Origin: Hofstenia miamia
Lineage: Eukaryota > Xenacoelomorpha > Acoela
Direction: 5' to 3'
NCBI GenBank assembly: GCA_004352715.1
Contig: SCFE01000088.1
Span: 65,166-129,165 of the forward strand
Length of the DNA stretch: 64,000 nt
Of the stretch, positions 24,600-35,400 are shown one piece after another. Each line of letters begins with the position of its first letter. Position 1 is the first letter of the stretch. The position numbers were made by a program, and so were the translations under genes. Under the pieces are notes generated by a model. That model was not told the origin of the DNA and ran no database searches. It worked only from the letters and a program-made list of their open reading frames with translations.

Positions 24600-25330
24600 A
24601 TGTAATATATGACGGGGGGAATTTTAAAAAATTTCAGCGAAACTACCTAAGAAGAAATATAGCAAATTCAAATGAAATTACATTCTGCTAAAGTGAAAAA
24701 AATTTGAACACGTTTTCTATATTCTTTACTTACAGTGAAATATGATGAATTATATAGCAATGCTAATAAAAAAAATAGAGAAACTAGAAAAGCACTCGGA
24801 GAGCGCAGACCTCCGCCAGGAAGCTTTTGTCCCCCAGATCAGCATCAAAATTTAATGGATTCTTCCTGATGAAAATTTGAGGACAATCCATCTATTACTT
24901 TTCCGTAAAATTGTTAACAGACAAACAGACAAACAAAGAAACCAACGCTACCAAAAACAACTTCCCGTTGACGGAGGTAATAACTTAGAATATTCAAATT
25001 ATGTCAAGTTACAAAATGGTAATAAAGGTATATTCGTGGCAGCACAGCCTTAATACAGAATGATCCTCAGTCCTGTTCTTTCTTTTTTTAACAGGACCTG
25101 CTCTGGACTGGGGTTGGACTATGCTACTGGAAAATATAAGCAACAATTGAAAAGTAGACTATTACGCAGCAGTTGTAGTGAATGCTATTTAATTGCACAC
25201 TAGCATCATATACTCTTGAAAAGCTAATTCTAAAATTTACAATTTTAATGTTAAGATTTTATTAGAAGTGTCTAACATGCCCAATTTGGTCTAGCAAGCC
25301 GCAAAAATGTAAAGAATTTCTTAACAAGTA
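24600..25330. repeat. Diverged direct repeat of 23660-24200
   Basis: The same order of words occurs in both blocks (GAATTATATAGCAATGCTAATAA, TTCAAATTATG, CATATACTCTTGAA, GCAAGCCGCAAAA). A third, shorter relative lies at 42040-42190 (TTTTATTAGAAGT). The second block carries an extra insertion at 24772-24988. Confidence 0.6.
24772..24988 (+). mobile_element. Short SINE/Helitron-like insertion with filled and empty site
   Basis: The sister repeat at 23860 reads straight through (GCTAATAATAATTCAAATT), whereas here about 215 bp separate GCTAATAA from ATTCAAATT. The insert begins near GAGAAACTAGAAAAGCACTC, contains GCGCAGACCTCCGCC and an (ACAGACAA)-type stretch, and ends TTGACGGAGGTAATAA. ACCTCCG near the start pairs with CGGAGGT near the end. 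Short elements with this layout are widespread in animals; I cannot name the family from the sequence alone. Confidence 0.5.
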
Positions 25331-25659
25331 CCATAAAATGTTCTGAGTTGAAATAAAGTGGATTGTTTAAATTTGAAAAACCATATAAAAATAAACTGTA
25401 TTCGAGTAGCTATAAAATGCTCATTTCTTGTTTTAACCAAATGTTGACTAATCACAGCTTTGTGGCGTTCCCAAACCATATTACTGAATGGAGAATATGC
25501 TGCTGTTGTACATATTCAAATATTAAAGTTTACTCCTAGAGATTTTATTTCCTGATTTTCAAGCTCCCTACCATTATATGAGTGAGTATTGACTTATGCG
25601 ATGTACCAAAAATAGCTACTCAGTGCTTTAAAAATTTGTGCGCTATTGCTCTAGGTGAC

Positions 25660-26200
25660 TTGTTTGTAATACTCACTGCAACGGGAAAACAAACATATCA
25701 TGTGTAAGTAATGCAACCACCTCATTAAAATCAAATGCTAATTGATAGCTTACAACAAAAGACAATAAAGGCTTTGAATGTTTTTCACAAATTTTAATCG
25801 TTTTTGCAACTGTTCTACTAAGACCATTTATTTTGGCGCCATTTAATAATTTCATTAAATTAAGTTCACTAAATTCGCAAACTGACAATGCAGTTTGTAA
25901 AACATTTTATGCGTTCCTTTTCATCAACTAGCAGTGAATAACAAAACAATATTATCTGACGTAGTAGTTATCGACAATCGGTTGCATCAATGAGATCTAT
26001 CATGTAATGACCAGATCTTGTAGTTTCCAATTTCACATTTCGACCAAACACATTAACAGAATCGGAGGCAGCATCAATTTTTATTAATGCGCGTTTCATT
26101 GATGGTTTACTTATAAGTAGTGGTAAATCACAATCAATAACAATTGTTGTAATAGTTCCAAGACCGTCTTAAACTACAGGCCATGACACGGAATTCTGAG
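25660..26200 (-). pseudogene. Retroelement pol relic: retropepsin-like and integrase zinc-binding regions
   Basis: Reading the minus strand from 26200: DCDLPLLISKPSMKRALIKI followed by NVFGRNVKL and TTRSGHY resembles the C-terminal half of a retropepsin-like protease region seen in animal retroelements. After a stop and frame change come LHCQFANL, KLLNGAKING, KICEKHSKP and FNEVVAL, resembling an integrase zinc-binding domain (H-x-H ... C-x2-C) and its linker. Reverse transcriptase and RNase H are not visible between them. Several stops make it dead. Confidence 0.5.
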
Positions 26201-26242
26201 TTGGCCAAAGTGAGGGTTATTTTAATTTAATTTAATTTAAAT

Positions 26243-28696
26243 TTAATTAATTGTAGTAACACTTTGAAATAAAAACATATATTGTACATTACAAAATTGA
26301 AGTAATAATAATAATGAGGCAAATTTTGATAACTTTTTCAACTTGGTTTGTCTATTATTTCCAAGAGTGTCTTTCACTACCTTTGAAAAATCATTTAAAA
26401 ATATGTTAGCAAGAGTCCCAAATGTAGTTTGTAGGCACTTATTGCAAACATTCAAAATCGAAGGATAACATTCATTGAACAGACAACATAAAAGATTTCT
26501 GTGCCCGTTATTCCCATAAGTCAGTGCATCTATATTAACGAGTTCTTTAAACACTGAAAAGCACCAAGTACTAATTTCCAGAATTTCCTGGAATGGCATC
26601 TGCAAACCACCACGATTCAATGCATCTTGAAAACAAGAATCCTCATCATCATCAACATAAGAGAATGAGCATTCATTACATCTTCTCAGAATTTTCATAG
26701 TTATATATCCAGAAATATAAAACAGAATATTCTTCTCAACGTCATTAAGTTCAATTAGTTCATCGGTGACATCAGAGGTGGCTTTAAAATGAATGGGTAA
26801 CAATTCAATTGTAGAATTATTGCTTGCTCCACTCAGAAAAGTATCTAGTTCGTTAGATAAAAGAAGATGTTGTACACGAACTTTATTTTCTGCATCCAAA
26901 ATATCTGCCACTGTTAAGTTATATTTACAGGTGATTTGTCTATACACACCAAATCTCGATTGGATAACATCGCTTTGTATTTTACCTAAAAGAATGCATT
27001 CATAGCCATCTGTAGTTAATACACTATGAATGACATGTAAAAATGAGTCAACTGTTAATAAGAGCGTTCATTGTTTGCTGTGACAGTTTTTGATTAGAAT
27101 TAATATTAAAACATTTCCAATGAGACAACTATCTCTTAAAATGCTTTAGAAAATCGACTTGATGAGATTCAATTCTGGAAATAGGTTCTTTCCATTTATC
27201 TCGTTTGAGTTTTCCAAGCAAAGGATTTTTAACATTCACTATTTTCCAAAACTTAGATATTTGACAAACAAAGGTATGAAGTCCTCCTTCAGTGCAATTT
27301 TCAATGCGATAATGAACAATTGCTTGCAATACTTCGTCTGAAAAAATGGCCACTACAGGTTTAACTTGCTGCATTTCAATTGAAGAGGGATAAACACTTT
27401 TCCTAACGAGACCTTTCGCCAATTTCAGCAAATTGAATTTTTCTAAACAATATAATCTTTGAATATCTTCAAATTTAGCTGACAAGGTTTCACTAAAATT
27501 ATTTGGATCAGGAAAAGAGAATGAATTTGATTTCAACCAATTTGAACGAATGCATTTTAACATATGAACAGGATCAATTGCTAAGTAAAATTCTGACCAT
27601 TTTCCAGTTTTGCTAACAAAGTTTACTTTACAATTATTATCCGAAATTTCAGATTTTTGTAAAAATTTTTTGAACATTGCCTGATTAATAGCATGATTAT
27701 CAGTCATTATCACGATAATATCTATGTTTAGACTAAGAAGTCTATCCAGAACATCACTGAGCAACTCAAACAACTGTTGTCCATTAAGTTTGCAACAGGG
27801 TATAAGACGTACAACTTCACACTGTTTATGTCTTAGATTAGAAATCATCACAGCAAGAACACTATTTGACAAAACCATGTCATTATGAGAGGTTGTATTG
27901 GAATTCTCAGCCACTCCTATGATCTTGCCATGTCTGTAATCAAGAGATTCTGCTACGTGGATTTCATCTACAATTAATACATTTTCCTTTCCTGAATACA
28001 ACTTTGGAAGAATAATCCTAAAATAATCAGTATTTTCAAAGTCAGCAGCATTCAATACTCTGACATTGCAAACCAATCTTTGTAAATGACGTAAGCTTGG
28101 TAAAATAACAGTTTTGGCTTTCACAATCCTTGTATACAGCGATTGACTATGCGCATAAATTTGATATGCAAACATCAGCACATTTAGGTTGTATTTGCGT
28201 TGAAACTTATTTAGAGAGACCAATTGAAGTTGATCACGGATAAAACGAATGACATCAAGGTTTACTTCAGAATCTACAACACACTCTTCAGCGTCATGCA
28301 ACAAGTGTGAAAGGATATTTATAGAATCATTGATAAAGTGAGTTTGACAATTATTTACAAAAACAAAAAGATTCTGCAGTTGAGATTTTCTATCAACATA
28401 TGAACAACTGAGTAAATGGCTATGACGGACTTGAGCAATTTCTATTGTTCCAATAAATGCAGACACAGAAATTTTACCTTGAAATTTAGTAAAAGACAAA
28501 GATCTTTCCACTACTATTGATCAATTAAATAACTTCAAAATTTCACAAAACTTATACATTCCAAGTCAATAGTGTAAATTTTATAATATGACGGTTCACA
28601 ATGCAAAGCAATATCCGAGAAATCTAAACTATCATATATATTAAAAGAGTTCAGAGTTTCTTCACTTAATTTAGAACGTTTTCTTTGAGGCGACAT
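26243..28696 (-). pseudogene. P-element-type (THAP9-like) transposase, frameshifted
   Basis: Minus strand. A 460-codon open segment (28511-27129) carries the RNase H-like transposase core: VLIVDEIHV, YRHGKIIGV, NSVLAVMISNL, IMTDNHAIN and DPVHMLKCIRSNW. A second open segment (26947-26243) has the C-terminal part with YISGYI and the cysteine-containing CNEC. Between them (about 27120-26950) the expected linker continues in another frame with one stop (TDGYECILLGKIQSD, RFG). A short basic N-terminal piece starts at 28696 (MSPQRKRSK) in a third frame. A GTATAAGT ... AATAG mini-intron of 44 nt would join it, but that is speculative. No THAP zinc finger is present in the visible sequence. The copy is probably inactive but not old, because nearly all of it remains readable. 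Confidence 0.75.
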
Positions 28697-28699
28697 CCC

Positions 28700-28830
28700 A
28701 CGTATCCAAATACTGGTGGACCACCAGTGGCAGATACGGTGGCCCACCAGGTGGGTTTTGGCCACCCGTGCACCAGTGGTCCACCAGTGGCTAGCTGGTG
28801 NGATCCACTGTTGGCTAATTGGTGGCAAAA
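28700..28830. repeat. GC-rich array of CCACCAGTGG palindromes
   Basis: About 130 bp of GC-rich DNA in AT-rich surroundings, made of variants of CCACCAGTGG and CCACTGGTGG, including the perfect palindrome ACTGGTGG-A-CCACCAGT. It lies immediately upstream of the P-type transposase and contains one undetermined base at 28801. Confidence 0.7.
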
Positions 28831-28998
28831 ATATGATTTAGGCATTAGAGCAATTTCTCAAATGTAGCAACAGCAAACTTTTATATTAATATAGTTTAAT
28901 CATTGCAGTTTAACTAACACAAACCCAACAAAGGGTTAAAGGAAATGCTAGCAAGCTCACAATTTACATTGAATTAAGATTGACAATGGAAAGTATAA

Positions 28999-29998
28999 NN
29001 NNNNNNNNNNNNNNNNNNNNNNNNNNNNNNNNNNNNNNNNNNNNNNNNNNNNNNNNNNNNNNNNNNNNNNNNNNNNNNNNNNNNNNNNNNNNNNNNNNNN
29101 NNNNNNNNNNNNNNNNNNNNNNNNNNNNNNNNNNNNNNNNNNNNNNNNNNNNNNNNNNNNNNNNNNNNNNNNNNNNNNNNNNNNNNNNNNNNNNNNNNNN
29201 NNNNNNNNNNNNNNNNNNNNNNNNNNNNNNNNNNNNNNNNNNNNNNNNNNNNNNNNNNNNNNNNNNNNNNNNNNNNNNNNNNNNNNNNNNNNNNNNNNNN
29301 NNNNNNNNNNNNNNNNNNNNNNNNNNNNNNNNNNNNNNNNNNNNNNNNNNNNNNNNNNNNNNNNNNNNNNNNNNNNNNNNNNNNNNNNNNNNNNNNNNNN
29401 NNNNNNNNNNNNNNNNNNNNNNNNNNNNNNNNNNNNNNNNNNNNNNNNNNNNNNNNNNNNNNNNNNNNNNNNNNNNNNNNNNNNNNNNNNNNNNNNNNNN
29501 NNNNNNNNNNNNNNNNNNNNNNNNNNNNNNNNNNNNNNNNNNNNNNNNNNNNNNNNNNNNNNNNNNNNNNNNNNNNNNNNNNNNNNNNNNNNNNNNNNNN
29601 NNNNNNNNNNNNNNNNNNNNNNNNNNNNNNNNNNNNNNNNNNNNNNNNNNNNNNNNNNNNNNNNNNNNNNNNNNNNNNNNNNNNNNNNNNNNNNNNNNNN
29701 NNNNNNNNNNNNNNNNNNNNNNNNNNNNNNNNNNNNNNNNNNNNNNNNNNNNNNNNNNNNNNNNNNNNNNNNNNNNNNNNNNNNNNNNNNNNNNNNNNNN
29801 NNNNNNNNNNNNNNNNNNNNNNNNNNNNNNNNNNNNNNNNNNNNNNNNNNNNNNNNNNNNNNNNNNNNNNNNNNNNNNNNNNNNNNNNNNNNNNNNNNNN
29901 NNNNNNNNNNNNNNNNNNNNNNNNNNNNNNNNNNNNNNNNNNNNNNNNNNNNNNNNNNNNNNNNNNNNNNNNNNNNNNNNNNNNNNNNNNNNNNNNNN
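28999..29998. other. Assembly gap (1000 N)
   Basis: Exactly 1000 undetermined bases, a placeholder size. Open frames running through it have no meaning. Confidence 0.99.
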
Positions 29999-30323
29999 AA
30001 TGTCCTTCAGTGAGTTTTTCAAAATTGCCTTTGACTGGTTAAACATAAAAATTTTCGTTAAAAAATATTAAGAAAATCCAAATTTAGGTGGTGAAATGCA
30101 TTTCTTAGTGTCGAATTCATCAATATTTCCAAAGAATTTTAGGGGCTTGCCCCACTTTTTGTTACTTAAGGCCGTAAGTTACGGAGGAGATATTTCACCA
30201 TTGGAAAACCCTGCGTACGCCCCTAACTATAACAATTGTCCAACATAATATGTAAATAACTATTGGTTCTAATCTATGTCTGCAACGGTAGACAATATTA
30301 AATTGATATTGCAATTATTGCAA
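29999..30323 (+). repeat. Partial hAT copy beside the gap, probably an assembly duplicate
   Basis: This segment matches 30910-31234 without any difference that I can see, whereas copy 1 at 22.6 kb differs at several sites. It starts at the N gap and ends at a single n (30324). A redundant contig end is more likely than a third insertion. Confidence 0.6.
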
Positions 30324-30324
30324 N

Positions 30325-30790
30325 CTACAGCTCATAATGACAATAGGTTGGGCCTGAGTCATATAACAGCATTTCTAGGAGCAGTAAGATAAATTTGAAC
30401 AAGTGTAATATTGCATGCCTCACTGCACCATCTGAGAAAGAGCTAAAGAAGAGATCAGTGACATAAATTTAACAATAATATGGATAGTGCTCCGATATAT
30501 TGCAAAAATTTCAAATAAGACATTTTATGGTGGAATCTGACTAAACAGCGATCACCATTTTTTTTATAATCATCAGCAAATTGTTGACAATTTTATTACT
30601 CCTTTGAACAGCTTTCGTACTTCTTGGAATCAACCTACTCACAAGTTTAATACTCTCGAAGTGTGATCACTGTTTTCTAAATTCTATACATGCGCTTATT
30701 TACTACGTTATTCTCAAAAAGTAAACAGACTAATGAAATGATTAATATTGAAGAAAACTTTTTGCCAACCAATCAATAAAACTTAATAGA
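30325..30790. other. Spacer before hAT copy 2
   Basis: No recognised gene. It follows a single n, so continuity with the left side is uncertain. Confidence 0.4.
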
Positions 30791-30796
30791 CTTGTA

Positions 30797-31825
30797 GAGG
30801 CGCACCCAGAGGGGGGGGACTGGGGGAACGTTCTCCCCCTCAACAGAGCAGAGATGCTTCCATTCCTCATGAAATGTTTGCCTATAACCAGTGGCATACG
30901 CAAGCTGTGGAATGTCCTTCAGTGAGTTTTTCAAAATTGCCTTTGACTGGTTAAACATAAAAATTTTCGTTAAAAAATATTAAGAAAATCCAAATTTAGG
31001 TGGTGAAATGCATTTCTTAGTGTCGAATTCATCAATATTTCCAAAGAATTTTAGGGGCTTGCCCCACTTTTTGTTACTTAAGGCCGTAAGTTACGGAGGA
31101 GATATTTCACCATTGGAAAACCCTGCGTACGCCCCTAACTATAACAATTGTCCAACATAATATGTAAATAACTATTGGTTCTAATCTATGTCTGCAACGG
31201 TAGACAATATTAAATTGATATTGCAATTATTGCAAAAATTGCAAATTAACTAACCTATTGAATATTTTAAAAAATCAATTGCCAAATATTTAAGATTCAC
31301 TTAAATCTTGCTGAAATATATAATCAATTCCCGATTCCAGAAGCATTATCATCCTCTCTAGTAAATTTATATAGCATTGGCTGTGGAATGTACTGGATAA
31401 TTTGATGACCCAAAAATATGTAATGCTTCCACAACCCAATTCACCATTTTATTCATATTGAAGGCTTAACATTAACCTTATTTCGCACCATTGTGATATT
31501 CTGTCGAACACCTCACCTTATCATGCCAAACCTAAAGAAATTAAACTATGNNNNNNNNNNNNNNNNNNNNNNNNNNNNNNNNNNNNNNNNNNNNNNNNNN
31601 NNNNNNNNNNNNNNNNNNNNNNNNNNNNNNNNNNNNNNNNNNNNNNNNNNNNNNNNNNNNNNNNNNNNNNNNNNNNNNNNNNNNNNNNNNNNNNNNNNNN
31701 NNNNNNNNNNNNNNNNNNNNNNNNNNNNNNNNNNNNNNNNNNNNNNNNNNNNNNNNNNNNNNNNNNNNNNNNNNNNNNNNNNNNNNNNNNNNNNNNNNNN
31801 NNNNTATATATATATACATACATAC

Positions 31826-31880
<55 letters not shown>

Positions 31881-31920
31881 ATAGTTCCCCTCCTCATAGA
31901 AAAAGCTGGGTGCGCCCCTG
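30797..31920 (+). mobile_element. hAT-type element, copy 2 (contains a gap)
   Basis: The left part is nearly identical to copy 1 at 22569 but lacks the first CA. The right end CTGGGTGCGCCCCTG is intact. The centre is replaced by 254 N (31551-31804) followed by a long TA/TACA microsatellite (31805-31875). The right flank is ATGTTAGA. Confidence 0.7.
31551..31804. other. Assembly gap (254 N)
   Basis: Undetermined bases inside hAT copy 2; by comparison with copy 1 about 1.2 kb may belong here. Confidence 0.95.
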
Positions 31921-31958
31921 ATGTTAGATTTAGCTTGTAGATGCGAAAATGTTCCCAA

Positions 31959-32041
31959 CAAATGTAGGGAGTATACAATTATCTCCCATGTAAGATAATA
32001 TATTATCCACATGAGAGCTAATTGTATGTTCCCTACATTTG
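31959..32041. repeat. 83-bp imperfect hairpin
   Basis: CAAATGTAGGGA at the left pairs with TCCCTACATTTG at the right. The pairing continues through TACAATTA / TAATTGTA and CATGT / ACATG to the central GATAATATATTATC. It is either a small palindromic MITE or a cruciform-prone site. It lies about 30 bp beyond the right end of hAT copy 2. Confidence 0.8.
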
Positions 32042-32401
32042 ATTCATATATGAATAAATCATAGTGTATACTTAAAAATGCTTCTTATCCATTGAAATTG
32101 AATGAAGATGTTCAAGAGCTCATTCACTCGTTTTAGTATTTTAAAACGATTTTATGAACCATCAATTTGCAACTTTTGATACCTCTTTTGTTGTTGCGGA
32201 TATGCAACCAAACAAGAAAAACTAGTGACATATTTACATGCTCAATTCAATGATGGAATATCATTTCTATGGTTGCTTGACGTACGAAAACAAAAAATAA
32301 CTTTTTTGAATATTGTTTCTGTGGTTGGCCACTACAGGTTCAATGAAATACAAAAAATTTAATCATTTTAAAACTTAATTTAATGTAAGATAATAACCAA
32401 A

Positions 32402-35400
32402 TTATTTGGCTTTATGCAAAAGGGATTTGTGTATGTGAGGAATTACACCTCCTCCAGCGATAGTTGCTCTGATCAATCCATCAAGTTCTTCATCACCTCT
32501 GATGGCTAGCTGTAAATGACGTGGAGTAATTCGTTTGACCTAAATATACATCATCTGACACTAGAAATTCTATTTAACTTTATTTAATATTCTTTTTGAT
32601 GTGAATCTGATATAAGTCAAACATTCGATACAGATAGTGTTAGAAAATATATTATCATGCGCTACGTGTTCGAGATGCAAAATAATCAATTAGACTGTGG
32701 CTTTTGAATGAAACCTCGATGAATAAAATCCTTCGTAGTGTAGCGCTACGATGTTGTGTGTATCAATGGATAAAGTTCTCCATATTTTCAAATAATTTTC
32801 TCCACACCTACTAACAAATTCGAAATTCTTCAGATAATTGTCATCAATTTCAGCATCCGCAACCACGTAATTGAAGATTGGTACATATGTGTTGCTTTGC
32901 CCAAAGGATTTGAACTTAGACTTTTTCAAAACAATTATTCAAATATTAAAAGACTTTTGAGTTCTCTCCATGGAAATGATGCAGTTAATCAGACAATTCT
33001 AAGGTCGGTGGAGCTGTAATTTACCGCACCAGTTTCGTTTATGTGGAAGTAGCATTGATGCTCCGTTCATCCTCGTCGTTTGAATTTGGAAGTCGTAATG
33101 TAATTACAGGAGCGATGTTAGTGTGTATGTTTTAAATTTAAATGGAGGACTTCACTATTCCTCAATGGCTTGGAACTTCGGATACATGCATTTATTTGCT
33201 TGCGAGTTATGCCCGCGGAAGAATGTTGAAAAGCTCATTACACGTTTTTCTTGCATTCTTGGTAGTTATAGGATAAAAAAATTTTCAGTGTTTATTATAT
33301 GGTATTTCAGGCTTGTCAATAACGTCAGGTAAAGCGTCTTAACTGGTGGTCGCCTGAATTTCGACAATCCCTTCAGCAATCGCTATCAGTGGCGGACGCA
33401 GGGGGGAATGGTGGAATGTCCCCACCAACAGGATTGATTTCTGATTTGACATACTTTGAACCATGAGCTCTAAGACAGATTGCATATAAACAACAAAAAT
33501 GATAGTTCAATATCTAAAATAGAATTCAATTGCTATCTTTCTATTGTTTATGTAATTCAGTTATAAATTTATATTATAAACTTTATTGGAACAATTTTTA
33601 TATCGGTATATGGATTGTTTCAAAACATTTTTTCTGTCTTTGTGCTCTAAATGTATATTATGGCATTACTTAAACAATATTTTACTCAACATTAGGAAAT
33701 TTAGAGAATTTTTGAAAATGTAAAAGCATAACAAACATTAAGAGTTTTAGAGGTCTATATATTATAATACTTTCTTTTGATATATACTACATTGAATTTT
33801 ATTTTGCATGCATCACGCATGTATTAAAAAACCCGTGATATTTTATTTGTTGAACATAATCGTTGTGAAGAAGTCTCGTTACATATATTTAGAAAGTATG
33901 AATCAATGACCAACAAACTAAAGTCGAATAATGCCCGGAACGCGGGCCACCTGCAGCACTTTCGCCTCAAATAGAAAGTCAGCAATTGTCCCGAAAAGGA
34001 GACTGATCTTATAAAGCAACGGGCAAAATTTATGAAACATTTCCAGCGAAAACAATTCAATGCGGAACACTATACAAAACCGCTTGACAAACACTCAAAG
34101 TGCCATTAGATCGCTTTTTACAAAGAATAGTGCTATAAACTCGTGTAATTATATAACTCACGTTTTGTAATTGTTCAGTAATCTTGATTCTAGTATTGAA
34201 TTTTAAATTACTTAGAGCACCTCAATTATAAGTTTTGTAAATTGTGCTATTAGTTTGTGTCTCAAGTTCAGGAACCAATTATTTCCCTTTATTGTAAATA
34301 CTTCAATTTGTTGTTAAAAAATTATATGTTCAAAAAAATTCAATAAACAAAAAAACGTGTGCAGCGTGAGGTTTGCCTAAAAGCAAAAAATCGAAAAAAC
34401 CTTTTGTCCACTATTAGCGGTAGTTACTACATTTCTAAACGATATGTACTAAGGGATCTATGGTATCACTGGTATAAATGAATTTTCACTATGTTGTGTT
34501 ATTTATCGCATCTTTAAATGATATGAAAAAATTCTAAAGAATTAACCTTGAAATTGTACACTAAATTTTTGCAAGAAGCTTTCGCTAATATCTGTGTTAT
34601 CTTAGCATACATTTTTTGCCCGTTTCAAGTTGAATACCAGCAAATTTATATTTTTGATTTTTCATTAGAGAAGAAATGGTTGGGCTTCCAATTTGGAAAC
34701 AAAAATTCACAGTATTGGGCCTTTCTCTCAATAAGCCATGAGGGGCATTACAACATTTAAAGGTGCTGATTTCATAAATATGCTTCTCAATAACGCTGCA
34801 TTTAATTCCATAATAATCTGTTTGCTTAGGTATTAATGGACAATATTGAAAGTCGATTTAATGACCAAAAGAGAAAAAATAGCCCGAGCGATTTTGATTG
34901 TTTATTTCAGCACGCCACAGTGAAAATGATTTGCAGTTATTGGGTATATCAATTGATTTGCTTTTAAAACAGATGTCTTAGCAAAGGGAATGTCAATCAT
35001 CTTGGAACTAGTCAATATTACATCCATAAGTTCAGCAGAAGCAGATCGTCTTCTCCCAGATGAAATTGATTTGCACGCATAAAAGAAGTCTTTTCATAGT
35101 CAGAATATATCAGTACCTACGTTTATTTGTATAAACGGTCCAACTCCCAATTTGTTTCAAGCAGAGGAGCAGTTAGAATTTAATTTTCATATCATCGTTC
35201 AGCATGCAGAAGAACAAAAAAAAAATCTATACAACTACGCAACTACATGTTTTTAGCCCTAAACAAAATTCTTTTGTATAAATATTGCATATAATTGTTT
35301 GGTTCTTATTCATTTCATGCAGCAGTTATTGTGTGGTTTTAAGATTTTATATTTACAAAAGCAATGCAAAATGACTTAAAATTTATAACCAAAGAAATAT

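Larger units (their letters stand above)
22561..31928. mobile_element. Composite segment bounded by two direct hAT copies with an outer 8-bp duplication
   Basis: The octamer ATGTTAGA precedes the first hAT copy (22561-22568) and follows the second (31921-31928). The first copy is instead followed by CTTGTATG (24595-24602), and the second is preceded by CTTGTA (30791-30796) directly joined to GAGGCG, as if TGCA had been lost. Thus neither copy is flanked by its own duplication; the two copies share them crosswise. hAT transposases make 8-bp duplications. The pattern fits either mobilisation of the whole 9.35-kb block using outer ends, or integration of a circle carrying one hAT copy by recombination into a resident copy. 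Confidence 0.55.

Noticed and set aside
28964-30071. Long open frames across 28999-29998 on both strands
   Set aside because: They consist of undetermined bases.
30773-30958. 61-codon minus-strand frame at the left end of hAT copy 2
   Set aside because: Lies within the terminal and subterminal DNA of the element, has no domain and is not conserved as a start in copy 1.
31521-32012. IYIYIY-type open frames
   Set aside because: Translation of a TA/TACA microsatellite plus a gap.
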